A stretch of 64,000 nucleotides of DNA from Bradyrhizobium sp. AZCC 2262 (GTDB lineage Bacteria; Pseudomonadota; Alphaproteobacteria; Rhizobiales; Xanthobacteraceae). Below are positions 27,921-36,504 of this stretch, piece by piece (positions within the stretch are counted from its first letter, which is position 1; every line of letters begins with the position of its first letter). The stretch is from contig NZ_JAZHRT010000001.1 of NCBI RefSeq assembly GCF_036924535.1, positions 6,696,001 through 6,760,000 on the forward strand, given 5' to 3'. The translations under genes and the position numbers were made by a program. Under the pieces are notes generated by a model, which saw nothing but the letters and a program-made list of their open reading frames with translations, ran no database searches and was not told the DNA's origin.

Positions 27921-29542
27921 TGATTTTTCCCGGTATTGGGGTCGATCCAAAGGTCGGCGAAGCTTCCGGTGAGGCCTTCGGCGCCCGGCGCAAAGTTCTT
28001 CACCCTCTTATTGGCAACGATGACCCCCGACGCAGCGATGAGATCGACCGAGGCGACCTCCTCGTGAATGATTTCCTGGAACGTCCACCAGATCTCGCGA
28101 CGCTTTTTCTCATCCGGCTCGATCGCAGCGGCCTCGAGCAGTCGGTCCACCTCCGGATTGCTGTAATGCGCCGCGTTCGAAAATGGCAGACCGAGCTTGA
28201 AGTTCTTCGACCAATAGGCGCGCTGTACGCCAAGCGTGGGATCAAAGGTGTTGGAGAGGCTTTCGATGGTCAGATCAAACGCGCGGTCCTTGTAGACCAC
28301 GTTCAGGTAGGTCGCGAGGTCGAACCGCTGAACCTCGATGTCGATACCGACCCGCCGCAACGAATTGCGAATGAAGTCGGAAAAGCTTGCAGGAAGAAAT
28401 GGATTCTGCGTCAGACGCAGCTTGGCGCGGATGCCGGAGCTATCGCGTTTCAGGCCTGCCTCGTCCAGCAGCTTTTCGGCGACCTTCAGGTCGAACGCCC
28501 TTGCCTTGACGTTCGGGTTGTAGAATTTCGGGAGCACGGTACTGACCGGCGATGGCGAGATTTGGCCATAACCGAAGTAGACGACATCGAGTAGTGCCTT
28601 CAGGTCGATCGCGTGGGCGATTGCGGAGCGCACCCGATGATTTTGCAGAATCCCGGTGTCGAAATTGAAGAACAGCTGCTGCTGGGGTCCGGAATAGGAA
28701 TAGGTCGTGGTATCCACCACAAGCCTCTTGTCGGCTTTCAACCGGTCGATATCGCCATAGGGCACCGGACTCGCACCGATATCGATCTCGCCGGTTTCCA
28801 GCGCTGCGGCACGCGCCGCCGGATCGAGGATCACCTTGAGCACGAGCCGATCCACATAGGGCTTCGGCGCGTCCCAATAATCGGGGTTTTTGACGAAGAC
28901 GAGGTGGCTGCCCGGCACCCATTCCTTGAGAATGAACGGTCCGGTGCCGATCGTCTGCGCCAGCTTAGGCTGCTCTTCGGGTTTGAAGGTTTCGTAGATG
29001 TGTTTCGGCACGATCGGGGATTCAGCTCCTGCCAGCGCCGAAATCAGGAAAGGGGCCGGCTTGGTAAGCACAATTATCGCAGTGAGCGCATCCGGCGTTT
29101 CGACGGCCTCGACGTTGGCGAAGGTGATCCGACCCCGTGGATGGGCGATTTTCAGGCGCTGAATCGAGAACGCGACGTCGGCGGACGTGAAGTCGCGGCC
29201 ATCGCTCCAGCGAACATTAGGTCGCAACCGAAACGTATAGCGCGTGCCGTCCGGGCTGATAGTCCAGGAGATTGCAAGAACAGCCTTCGGATTCAGAGCG
29301 TAGTCATAGGACAGCAGCCCTTCATTGATCTTGCTGCCGATCGTTTGTCCCGTGCCTGACGACGTGTTGATCGCGACGATCGCGGATGGATCCGGAAAAT
29401 ACACCCAGTTGAGCGTGCCACCAGACACGGGCCTCAACTCCTCCGCCCAGCTCGCGTTTGAAAAAGCCGTACCTGCCGCCGCCAGAAGAACCACAACTTG
29501 AAGAAGGCGCCGCGTCAAGTTCACGAATAACTCCGTTTTCAT
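27917..29542 (-). CDS. ABC transporter family-5 solute-binding protein (Sec signal)
   Basis: 541 residues from the ATG at 29542; a TTG six codons upstream is possible but neither has a strong Shine-Dalgarno. The N-terminus is a Sec signal with cleavage near SWA-EE (residue 34), different from the Tat-like signals of its neighbours. Landmarks are SGGTLNWVYFPDP, WSDGRDFTSADVAFS, NPDYWDAPKPYVDR and VQRAYWSKNF. First gene of a two-receptor operon, divergent from the DszC-like gene at 29882 across a region carrying a palindrome. Confidence 0.92.
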   Translation of the reverse strand: MKTELFVNLTRRLLQVVVLLAAAGTAFSNASWAEELRPVSGGTLNWVYFPDPSAIVAINTSSGTGQTIGSKINEGLLSYDYALNPKAVLAISWTISPDGTRYTFRLRPNVRWSDGRDFTSADVAFSIQRLKIAHPRGRITFANVEAVETPDALTAIIVLTKPAPFLISALAGAESPIVPKHIYETFKPEEQPKLAQTIGTGPFILKEWVPGSHLVFVKNPDYWDAPKPYVDRLVLKVILDPAARAAALETGEIDIGASPVPYGDIDRLKADKRLVVDTTTYSYSGPQQQLFFNFDTGILQNHRVRSAIAHAIDLKALLDVVYFGYGQISPSPVSTVLPKFYNPNVKARAFDLKVAEKLLDEAGLKRDSSGIRAKLRLTQNPFLPASFSDFIRNSLRRVGIDIEVQRFDLATYLNVVYKDRAFDLTIESLSNTFDPTLGVQRAYWSKNFKLGLPFSNAAHYSNPEVDRLLEAAAIEPDEKKRREIWWTFQEIIHEEVASVDLIAASGVIVANKRVKNFAPGAEGLTGSFADLWIDPNTGKNQ

Positions 29543-29608
29543 ACTTCTGGGGCGGCTCAAAAGCGCCGATTACGGCTGCTCGTGACAGGCGCCTTCGATC
29601 TTACCGCT

Positions 29609-29622
29609 ATTGTCTACACAAT
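29609..29622. promoter_or_regulatory. palindrome ATTGT-CTAC-ACAAT in the divergent intergenic region
   Basis: The 339-base region 29543-29881 separates the leftward binding-protein genes from the rightward DszC-like gene and has no coding frame I trust. It holds this inverted repeat with perfect five-base arms and a four-base centre. The core GTCTAC is shared with the palindrome at 20691. Position between divergent genes fits an operator. Confidence 0.42.
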
Positions 29623-29881
29623 CGATAGAATACGTTTTTGTTTTTGCGCGAACTGGAAATCATTTCTCGTCGCCGATAGCTGCTATTGAAGGTGGTCTTG
29701 CTGAATTATCGATCCTTCATCGCTCGCGGTGACTCAACACTTGCTGACGTGGTCGCGGACGAAATAGTTTGCTGAACGAGTGAACTATCGAATGCGCGAC
29801 TGTCGCGACGAAATTCGATGTCGGCGCAAGTCTGCAGCAATCGAGTACGACAAAAGCACTGCAACCCGATCGGCAAATTCC

Positions 29882-31063
29882 ATGAGCTTCGACCTCGACA
29901 CTTCCAATCCGCACTTCGCCAAGGCAGTCGAACTACGAAAGATTTTTGTGAAAGACGCCGTCGCACGCGACAAGGCTGGCGGCAAGCCGCTGGATCAGTT
30001 GCGGCTGTTGAAGGAAAGCGGCCTCCTCACCATCCTTATCCCGCGGGAGTATGGCGGAGCCGGAGAACCATGGTCTACTGCGCTCAAGATCGGCCGGGAA
30101 TTCGCCAAGGTCGACGGGTCGCTCGGCCATCTCTTCGGCTATCATTTCAGTTCGGTCCATGCCGCCTTTCTCCGCGGCACGCCGGAGCAAGCCGCGAATT
30201 CTTACCGCCGGTCCGCCGCCGGCAACTGGTTCTGGGGCAACACCGCCAACAGCTTCTCCAAGAGCCTGTTCGGCCGGCAGGAAGGCGAATGGCACGTTCT
30301 TGACGGCTTTCGCCCCTTCACTTCCGGCTCGCATATTGCCGACTATCTGCAAGTCGCATGGGAAGATCGCTTAACAAACGAACGGCGGTTTGCGGCGATT
30401 CCAGTCACCCGAGAGGGAGTCCATATCGAGGATGACTGGGACGGCATAGGCCAGCGACAGACGGGGAGCGGCCGCGTCACCTATAGCAACGTCCGGATTC
30501 ACCGCGACGAAGTCTTTGACTTCAAACCGAACGAAGTAAAGCCCTATCAGACGCTGACACCGTTCCAGCAGCAGAGCGTGCTGTTGAATGTGTTCGTCGG
30601 CAGCGCCCAAGGCGCGCTGATCGCCGCCCGTGAATACACCAACGAAAAGTCGCGTCCGTGGATTCACTCGGGCGTCGACAAACACACCGACGATCCCTGG
30701 GTGAAGCGCGTCTATGGCGATCTCTACGTCAAAACCCAGGCGGCAACTCTGCTCGCCGATCAAGCCGCACAGGCGCTGGATGACGTTTGGGCGAGAGGGC
30801 ACGATCTGACCGAGGAGGAACGCGGCCAGGCTGCCGTAAAGATCGCGTCCGCCAACGTTTTCGCCGGCAATGTTGCCCTCGAGGTCACCAGCCAGATATT
30901 CGAAGTCATGGGCGCGCGATCGGCGACCAATGAAAATGGCTTTGACCGCTTCTGGCGAAACGTGCGGATCCACACGCTGCATAACCCCGCCGAATACAAG
31001 ACCCGCAACGTTGGAAACTGGTTCCTGACGGGCGGCTATCCCGAGCCGGCGACGTTCCAGTGA
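29882..31063 (+). CDS. acyl-CoA dehydrogenase-fold flavoprotein, DszC/SfnB-like monooxygenase
   Basis: 393 residues from the ATG at 29882 (MSFDLDTSNPHFAKA). The frame is open 34 codons further upstream, but that stretch is Arg-rich and not family-like. Blocks shared with DszC-type enzymes are IPREYGGAGEPWSTALK near residue 45, DDWDGIGQRQTGSGRVTY near residue 185 and FDRFWRNVRIHTLHNPAEYK near the end. It is the third enzyme of this type in 31 kb but clearly more distant from the pair at 2270 and 3654 than those are from each other. Predicted reduced-flavin-dependent S-oxygenase in the cytoplasm. Divergent from two receptor genes. Confidence 0.85.
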   Translation: MSFDLDTSNPHFAKAVELRKIFVKDAVARDKAGGKPLDQLRLLKESGLLTILIPREYGGAGEPWSTALKIGREFAKVDGSLGHLFGYHFSSVHAAFLRGTPEQAANSYRRSAAGNWFWGNTANSFSKSLFGRQEGEWHVLDGFRPFTSGSHIADYLQVAWEDRLTNERRFAAIPVTREGVHIEDDWDGIGQRQTGSGRVTYSNVRIHRDEVFDFKPNEVKPYQTLTPFQQQSVLLNVFVGSAQGALIAAREYTNEKSRPWIHSGVDKHTDDPWVKRVYGDLYVKTQAATLLADQAAQALDDVWARGHDLTEEERGQAAVKIASANVFAGNVALEVTSQIFEVMGARSATNENGFDRFWRNVRIHTLHNPAEYKTRNVGNWFLTGGYPEPATFQ

Positions 31064-31534
31064 GGGAGCTTTCCGGTCCCCTCTCTAATAGTTCATGGTG
31101 AATTGAGCGCGGGGCCGATTAGCGGCCGGCCCCGCACTACGCCGCAATTCGCTTCGGTGGACAAAAGCACAACGCCTGGAAAACGTAAAAATGAGATGGG
31201 AAACCCCGCAAGAGCTACGTCTCAAAGGTCAGTGGACTTTGGCTTTCTTTCTAATATCCACAAGTATTGCGATCTTGGTCAATATCTTCGCATAACCGGC
31301 AGCGCACGACATCAATCGTGAAAAGCTTTCGTAACTCTGCTGCGATATTGGCATAAGCCAAATCGCAACAAAGTCGCCAGCAGGTGTCGATCTCAGAACG
31401 GTTAAGCAAACAGACACAGCGCCGACAGCACGCCGCCGCTCGGTGGCTCCAGCGTTGATCATGTCCGGGCCGCCAAGGAGCGAAATCGGACATTTCATAA
31501 CCGCTCGTTACGCCAACGAATGTTCGATGCCTGG
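31064..31534. other. 471-base gene-free stretch between two blocks
   Basis: No frame here has convincing codon bias or a family match. The only structure I see is the GC-rich hairpin at 31109-31135. The stretch from about 31200 on is less GC-rich than its surroundings. It marks the right boundary of the organosulfur block. Confidence 0.5.
31109..31135 (+). terminator. GC-rich hairpin downstream of the DszC-like gene
   Basis: Arms GCGGGGCCG (31109-31117) and CGGCCCCGC (31127-31135) are perfect complements around a nine-base loop, 45 bases after the stop at 31063. No T-run follows, so it would be a factor-assisted terminator or an mRNA 3'-end stabiliser rather than a classic intrinsic terminator. 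Confidence 0.45.
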
Positions 31535-32296
31535 TCAGACCGGTCGCGCTGTGAGCTGCAATGTTTCTCCATCACGCGGTATCAGCAGCCGCTGTGGCGA
31601 GACGCCCCGCTCGGTCGCGTACCGCCTCAGTTCGTCCCGACTGATGGTGGCGTGGTCGAGCGAATCCATGTGGGTAGCGACGATAATCGAAGCCGGTGCC
31701 AGCCGGCAGGTCGCAACGGCTTCAGCGGCATCCATGGTAATGAGATCACCGTCCCATCGCGCCCCGCAGGGATGGATGATGATGATCTCAGGCTTTGCCT
31801 TCGCGATGGTGGCTTCGATTGCCGGATAGAGCACGGTGTCGCCTGCCCAATAGACCGAGGGTTCGTCCTTTGCAGTGATGCTGAAACCCATCACCGATCC
31901 CATTTTCTCCACGACCGGTCCGAGGCCGTGGCTACCCTCTCGTCGCTCAAACCTTATGCCCTGCCAGTCAATGGCGTCGGCCAGCGGCGTCACGTCGCGG
32001 AATCCGTACGAGCGTATCTTGTCTTCGTCACCCGGCTGACAGATCAGCGGAAGGTGCTTCGGCACCAGCGATTGCGCCACAGGATCGAAATGGTCGGCGT
32101 GCAAATGCGACACGACGACGAGTTCGACGCCCTCGAGGATCTCTTCCGGGCTTGTCGGCAGCTCGACCAGCGGATTGGGCGCGCGCCCGGTAAAGGACGG
32201 CCTGGATCCCTTCGGGGCTAAGAACGGATCGATCAGGATGCTCTTGCTCAGAACCTCCAGTTTCAGCGTGGCGTTGCGCAGCAGGCGCAGTTTCAT
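31535..32296 (-). CDS. metallo-beta-lactamase-fold metal-dependent hydrolase
   Basis: 253 residues. The metal-binding motif H-x-H-x-D-H is present as HLHADH (His64, His66, Asp68, His69), with later ligands in YWAGDTVLY and ATHMDS. The compact UlaG/YtnP-like layout (L-x-NATLKLE start, ILIDPFLAP) suggests a cytoplasmic hydrolase of unknown substrate. ATG at 32296. It lies 12 bases after a PPOX flavoprotein and close to a nitrilase in one leftward unit, so it may hydrolyse a product of those enzymes. Confidence 0.88.
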   Translation of the reverse strand: MKLRLLRNATLKLEVLSKSILIDPFLAPKGSRPSFTGRAPNPLVELPTSPEEILEGVELVVVSHLHADHFDPVAQSLVPKHLPLICQPGDEDKIRSYGFRDVTPLADAIDWQGIRFERREGSHGLGPVVEKMGSVMGFSITAKDEPSVYWAGDTVLYPAIEATIAKAKPEIIIIHPCGARWDGDLITMDAAEAVATCRLAPASIIVATHMDSLDHATISRDELRRYATERGVSPQRLLIPRDGETLQLTARPV

Positions 32297-32308
32297 CGTG
32301 ATACCCTT

Positions 32309-32938
32309 TCAATAAAGATTGTCCCGCGCGTCCGCGTCGATCCGCGCCTCGATATCCCCGACGGTCAGGCCGGGCGGCCGTGTCTGATCGGCCAGCATCT
32401 GGCCCAGCGTCGGAAGTTCTGACCGAGCGAGCCGGTAGTCGTCGCTCCACACCCGGCCACGTTTCAGCGCCTTGCTGCAGTGGAGGAACGCTTCGGTGAT
32501 CGTGACGACGATCGCGAGCTTTGGAGCCTTGTCACCGGCCGACAGCGATTCAAGGAAATGAGGTGAACGCGTCAGCCGCGCGGTTCCGTTGACGCGCAGC
32601 AGTTCGTCGATGCCGGGAATGATGAACAACAGGCCGATCGCAGGACTGGCCAGCAGGTTTTCGATCGTGTCGAGCCGGTTATTGCCCGGTCGGTCCGGGA
32701 TAGCGAGGTGCGAGGGATCGAGCACGCGCACGAAGCCGGGCGCATCGCCCCGTGGGCTGACATCCTGGCCACGCTCCGGATGGAACGAACCGACGATTAC
32801 CAGCGGCGCCCGCGCGATAAAGCGCGAGCAGTGCGCGTCTAGTTTGTCGAGCTGCTTGGCACGAACCAGCGCGGACGGCTGTGAATAGAGTGGCCGCAGT
32901 TCCTCGACGGCGGTCAGATAGCTCAGCTCCTCGATCAT
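32309..32938 (-). CDS. pyridoxamine 5'-phosphate oxidase-like FMN protein (PPOX class)
   Basis: 209 residues from the ATG at 32938, chosen because GGAGG lies about seven bases upstream. The frame is open twelve codons further but would then overlap the nitrilase gene. The split-barrel flavin-binding region includes RAPLVIVGSF near residue 45, RGDAPGFVRVLD near 65 and the GLLFIIPGIDELLRVNGTAR block near residue 110. This last block is characteristic of the MSMEG_1061-type PPOX flavoproteins. Likely a cytoplasmic oxidoreductase of unknown substrate, between nitrilase and MBL-fold genes. Confidence 0.85.
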   Translation of the reverse strand: MIEELSYLTAVEELRPLYSQPSALVRAKQLDKLDAHCSRFIARAPLVIVGSFHPERGQDVSPRGDAPGFVRVLDPSHLAIPDRPGNNRLDTIENLLASPAIGLLFIIPGIDELLRVNGTARLTRSPHFLESLSAGDKAPKLAIVVTITEAFLHCSKALKRGRVWSDDYRLARSELPTLGQMLADQTRPPGLTVGDIEARIDADARDNLY

Positions 32939-32960
32939 CGGATCGCCTCCGTTGCGGCGC

Positions 32961-33716
32961 TCAATCCCTGACATTGCGCGGATAGGTCAGTCGCGCCGAA
33001 TCCACCAAAGCAAGATCGACATCGACGGTGACGATCGGGTTGCGCTCATCCGTGCGTGCGAGAACGTCGCCGTCGGGCGCCACGATCCAGCTGCCGCCGG
33101 CGAGTGTCGCGCCACGGCGATTAGCCGTCACCACGAACGCGCCTGCGGCAATAGCGTTCATCCGCGCGGCCACTTCCCAGCGCGGATGGTCGCCTGTTGC
33201 GCGCGGCGCGGCGATCACCTGCACGCCCGACTGCCCGAGACGTCGCGCGGCTGTGCTCACCATCAGTTCGGTGCATACCAGCTCGCTGAAGCACAGCGCA
33301 CCGTCGCGCACGGGCTCCGCATGCTGCGAGCCGCGGTCGAACCAGGTCTCCTCCCAACCGCCCTCCTGCTGCGGCAGCAGCGCCTTCGCACGGCCGCGAA
33401 CCAAACCTCGCTCGGGCGTCCACAGAAACGTCTCGTTCCACCGTCGCGCAGATTCAGAGACGGCCCGTGTCCCCACGATGCGCTTGGCCGCAATGCGTCG
33501 CAGGTGCTCGTCAAGCGTTGCATGGGTTGCAACAGCCCGGCGCCAGACTGCCTCATCGAAGGTGGGGCTGCTCCAGAAGCTGTCGACGCCTGCGAGTTCC
33601 GGAAGCACAAGCAGATCGACCGGTCGCCTGTCGAACTCGGCGGCAAGCTGCTGCCACATCTCAACGGCCAAATCGGCGTGATCGGGGAATTCGCAGCTCG
33701 AAATTCGAAAAATCAT
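32961..33716 (-). CDS. carbon-nitrogen hydrolase (nitrilase superfamily)
   Basis: 251 residues from the ATG at 33716 with AAGGAG six bases upstream. The Glu-Lys-Cys triad can be placed at Glu40 (LVLPELAG), Lys111 (GRAKALLPQQEGG) and Cys148 (SELVCTELM). It hydrolyses an amide or nitrile C-N bond; the exact class cannot be told from sequence alone. First gene of a three-gene leftward unit with PPOX and MBL-fold proteins. Divergent from the GlxA-type regulator at 33796, which is the natural candidate to control it. Confidence 0.88.
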   Translation of the reverse strand: MIFRISSCEFPDHADLAVEMWQQLAAEFDRRPVDLLVLPELAGVDSFWSSPTFDEAVWRRAVATHATLDEHLRRIAAKRIVGTRAVSESARRWNETFLWTPERGLVRGRAKALLPQQEGGWEETWFDRGSQHAEPVRDGALCFSELVCTELMVSTAARRLGQSGVQVIAAPRATGDHPRWEVAARMNAIAAGAFVVTANRRGATLAGGSWIVAPDGDVLARTDERNPIVTVDVDLALVDSARLTYPRNVRD

Positions 33717-33795
33717 GCTCTGCTCCTTGCCGGAGCATCCTGCGTGGCGTGAGGCGGCATTGCCAGTGGCACGAATGCCGTATATCGTGAATATC

Positions 33796-34800
33796 ATGCC
33801 AAACCTGCCAGTCCGATCACAGCGCAAGAAAGCTCGCGAAAAAGGCCGACGGCACCTCGTGGCAGTGCTGGCCTATGACGGGGTCAACGCCTTCGAACTA
33901 GGTCTTGCAGTGGAGGTGTTCGGGCTCTCAGATATGGGACCCGACTGGTATCGCATCGTCGTATGCTCCGAACGGCCGGGACATCCGCTGATCACCAATA
34001 GCGGTCTCAAGATCATTTCCGAATCAGGATTTGAAACATTGGCGCGTGCCGATACGATCATAGTACCGGGATCGCTCGAGATCGTGGAGTCCCCGCCCCA
34101 AACACTGCTCGACGCGCTCAAGCGTGCACACTGGCGGGGGGCGCGGGTGGCCTCGATCTGTGCCGGCGCATTCATACTTGCCGCCGCCGGCCTGCTTGAT
34201 GGTCGGCGCGCAACGGCACATTGGGCGCATACAGAGGAACTTTCACGGCGGCATCCCCGTGTGCAAGTCGATGCAAACGTACTCTATGTCGACGACCACA
34301 ACGTCATGAGCTCGGCCGGCCGTGCGGCGGGGCTCGATCTGTGCTTGCACATCGTGCGAAGCGACCACGGCACGGAGATCGCCAATCGCGTCGCGCAGCG
34401 GCTGGTGATCGCGCCGCATCGCGAGGGTGGCCAGGCGCAATACATTCCGCAACCGGTTCCCAAGACGGAAGGCGACACCCTCGCCTCCGTATTCGTGTGG
34501 GCGCAACGCCACCTCGATCGCGATCTAACGATCGCGAGTCTCGCCTCCAGAGCGCGGATGAGCCGGCGTACCTTTATCCGTCGTTTCGAGGATGCAACCG
34601 GAATGTCCCCCGGCGAGTGGGTGGTGCAAGCGCGCGTCTCGAAGGCGCGTGAGTTGCTGGAGGCCACGCAAATCCCGATTGAAAGTGTTGCGACGGAAAC
34701 CGGTTTTGGTTCGGCCGATGCCATGAGACATCATTTCAGGGAACGTCTCGGCACCAGCCCGGCGCATTACCGGGCGACTTTTCGCGCGCCGGCCAGCTAA
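33796..34800 (+). CDS. GlxA-family transcriptional regulator (DJ-1/PfpI domain plus AraC HTH)
   Basis: 334 residues from the ATG at 33796; in-frame ATGs at 33775 and a TTG further upstream are alternatives, and none has a clear Shine-Dalgarno. An N-terminal amidotransferase-like domain (VAVLAYDGVNAFELGLAVEV near residue 20, nucleophile-elbow region ASICAGAFILAAAG near 115) is followed by an AraC-type double helix-turn-helix (ASLASRARMSRRTFIRRFED near 250, FGSADAMRHHFRERLG near 305). Such proteins sense small ligands and activate adjacent catabolic genes. Divergent from the nitrilase-PPOX-MBL unit across an 80-base gap. Confidence 0.88.
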   Translation: MPNLPVRSQRKKAREKGRRHLVAVLAYDGVNAFELGLAVEVFGLSDMGPDWYRIVVCSERPGHPLITNSGLKIISESGFETLARADTIIVPGSLEIVESPPQTLLDALKRAHWRGARVASICAGAFILAAAGLLDGRRATAHWAHTEELSRRHPRVQVDANVLYVDDHNVMSSAGRAAGLDLCLHIVRSDHGTEIANRVAQRLVIAPHREGGQAQYIPQPVPKTEGDTLASVFVWAQRHLDRDLTIASLASRARMSRRTFIRRFEDATGMSPGEWVVQARVSKARELLEATQIPIESVATETGFGSADAMRHHFRERLGTSPAHYRATFRAPAS

Positions 34801-35006
34801 CAGGCCCTGGATTCACCGAAAGTATTATCCATCGGCATGTCGCCTGGTCAATGCACAAAAACTTTCCACGCGCGCGCGCTTCCCGAGAAACTCAATCCCC
34901 AATCTCTGCATTTTACGCAATTGCGAGGCGACGTCCATTTTCCGCAATGTCGATGAAGCGGCGCCGACCCGGCGACCATGGCTCCATCACAATTGAGGTC
35001 CGCGTT

Positions 35007-36004
35007 ATGCTATCCAGGTTGATTGCTGCGCTTTTTGCCTTGTCGGCTATCCAGGCCAGCAGCACTGCGTACGCCGAAGGACGACTGAGACTCGTCGAGC
35101 AATTCGGGACCGTCTACCTGCCGCTCCACGTGATGCGGGACCAAAAGCTGATCGAGAAACACGGTCAGCAGGCCGGGCTCGACATCACGGTCGAGTGGGC
35201 CAAGCTCAGCGGCGGTGCCGCCATCAATGACGCGCTGCTGTCGGGAGCGGTGGATATCGGCGCAGCCGGCGCAGGGCCCGTCCTCGTTCTGTGGGATCGC
35301 ACGAAAGGCTCCGCGGACGTCAAGATCATCGCAGCGCTCGGCGAACAGCCAAATTACCTGATCACGAGCAATCCCAACTCAAGACATTGAAGGATTTCAC
35401 CAAGGCCGACAGGATCGCGGTCCCGGCGGTGGTCGTTTCGCAACAGTCGCGCCTGCTGCAGATCGCAGCGGAGAAGGAGTTCGGCGAGGGCAAGCATAAT
35501 ACGCTGGACGAGCTCACCGTGACGCTGCCGCATCCCGATGCGACGGCGGCGCTGTTGTCGGGCTCCGCGACGATATCGGCGCATTTCTCCAACCCGCCCT
35601 TCCAGGAGCAGGTGCTGCAAAATCCGAAGATTCACAAGGTTCTGAGTTCATATGACATCATGGGCGGCCGCATCACGCCGACGCTGCTCTATGCGACATC
35701 GAAATTCCGCAATGAAAATCCGAGAACCTTCAAGGCTCTGGTCGACGCACTGACCGAGGCTTCGCAGTGGATCGAGGCCCACAAGGCCGAAGCAGCGGAG
35801 ACCTATATCCGCGTCGAACAATCGAAGCTCGATCCCGCTTTCGTGAAATCCGTCATCGACAACAAGGACGTCAGCTTCACGACCATTCCGCAGGGCACCT
35901 TCAAATACGCAGATTTTCTCGCCAAGATCGGAGCGATCAAGAACAAGCCAGCAAGCTGGAAGGATTACACGTTCGAAGAACTCCATAACAAACCCGGAAG
36001 CTGA
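35007..36004 (+). pseudogene. TauA/SsuA-type solute-binding protein, broken by a one-base frameshift
   Basis: The ATG at 35007 follows GAGG and begins a Sec signal (MLSRLIAALFALSAIQASS). The first frame runs to a TGA at 35388. The family sequence continues one frame over from about 35380 (KTLKDFTKADRIAVPAVVV) to the TGA at 36002. Around AATCCCAACTCAAG one base appears to have been lost between NPN and KTLKDF. Together the parts give about 331 residues, the full length for a sulfonate/taurine-type receptor with GGAAINDALLSGAVDIG. The next gene, its ATPase, is also truncated, which supports real decay over sequencing error. Ligand unknown. Confidence 0.8.
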
Positions 36005-36009
36005 GCCGG

Positions 36010-36486
36010 ATGACGCCGAACAACGTCCCCGATGCGGTGACAGCCCCTGCCGTACTGGAAATAAGCGGGTTGACGCTCGACTACGAGACCGACAACGGAA
36101 AGGTCCGCGCGGTTGAGAATGTCAGCTTTTCCGTCGGCAAAAGCGAGCGGCTCGTGCTGCTCGGCCCCTCCGGCTGCGGCAAGTCGTCGATCCTGAAGGC
36201 CATCGCTGGCTTCATTGAGCCGACGGAAGGACGGGTGCTGCTCGATGGCAGCCCGGTGACGAAGCCGGGGCCCGACCGGCTGGTCGTCTTCCAGGAGTTC
36301 GATCAGTTGCTGCCCTGGAAAACGGTGAGTGAGAACGTCGAGTTCCCGTTGAAGATCGCCCGGGGCAAATCGGCTTCCGAGGCGCGCGCAATCGCCGAAC
36401 ACGCGCTGATCAAGGTCGGGCTGGAGCGTTGGCGGGAAATTCCTTGGCTGGAGATTCGAAAGCCACTCTTGAACGATCATTCCTGA
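36010..36486 (+). pseudogene. SsuB/TauB-type ATPase, truncated before the signature motif
   Basis: 158 residues are left of about 250. Walker A GPSGCGKSS and the Q-loop region VVFQEFDQLLPWKTV are intact, but the reading frame leaves the family after GLERW (about base 36433). It ends without the LSGGQ signature, Walker B or switch His. The last codons run through the promoter/operator DNA of the TetR gene, so a deletion or recombination joined this gene's 5' half to that region. No permease follows. Five bases after the broken receptor gene; nonfunctional as an ATPase. Confidence 0.82.
36468..36483. promoter_or_regulatory. candidate TetR operator upstream of the tetR-type gene
   Basis: CTTGAACGATCATTCC lies 22 bases before the ATG at 36505. 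Its reverse-complement partner at 37089-37104, before the quinone oxidoreductase, matches it at 14 of 16 positions. Both have the dyad GAAC-N4-(G/A)TTC. Two near-identical dyads before a TetR-type gene and the gene after it are what autoregulation plus target repression would need. Confidence 0.6.
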
Positions 36487-36504
36487 AATGCTATCCGATG
36501 ATTG

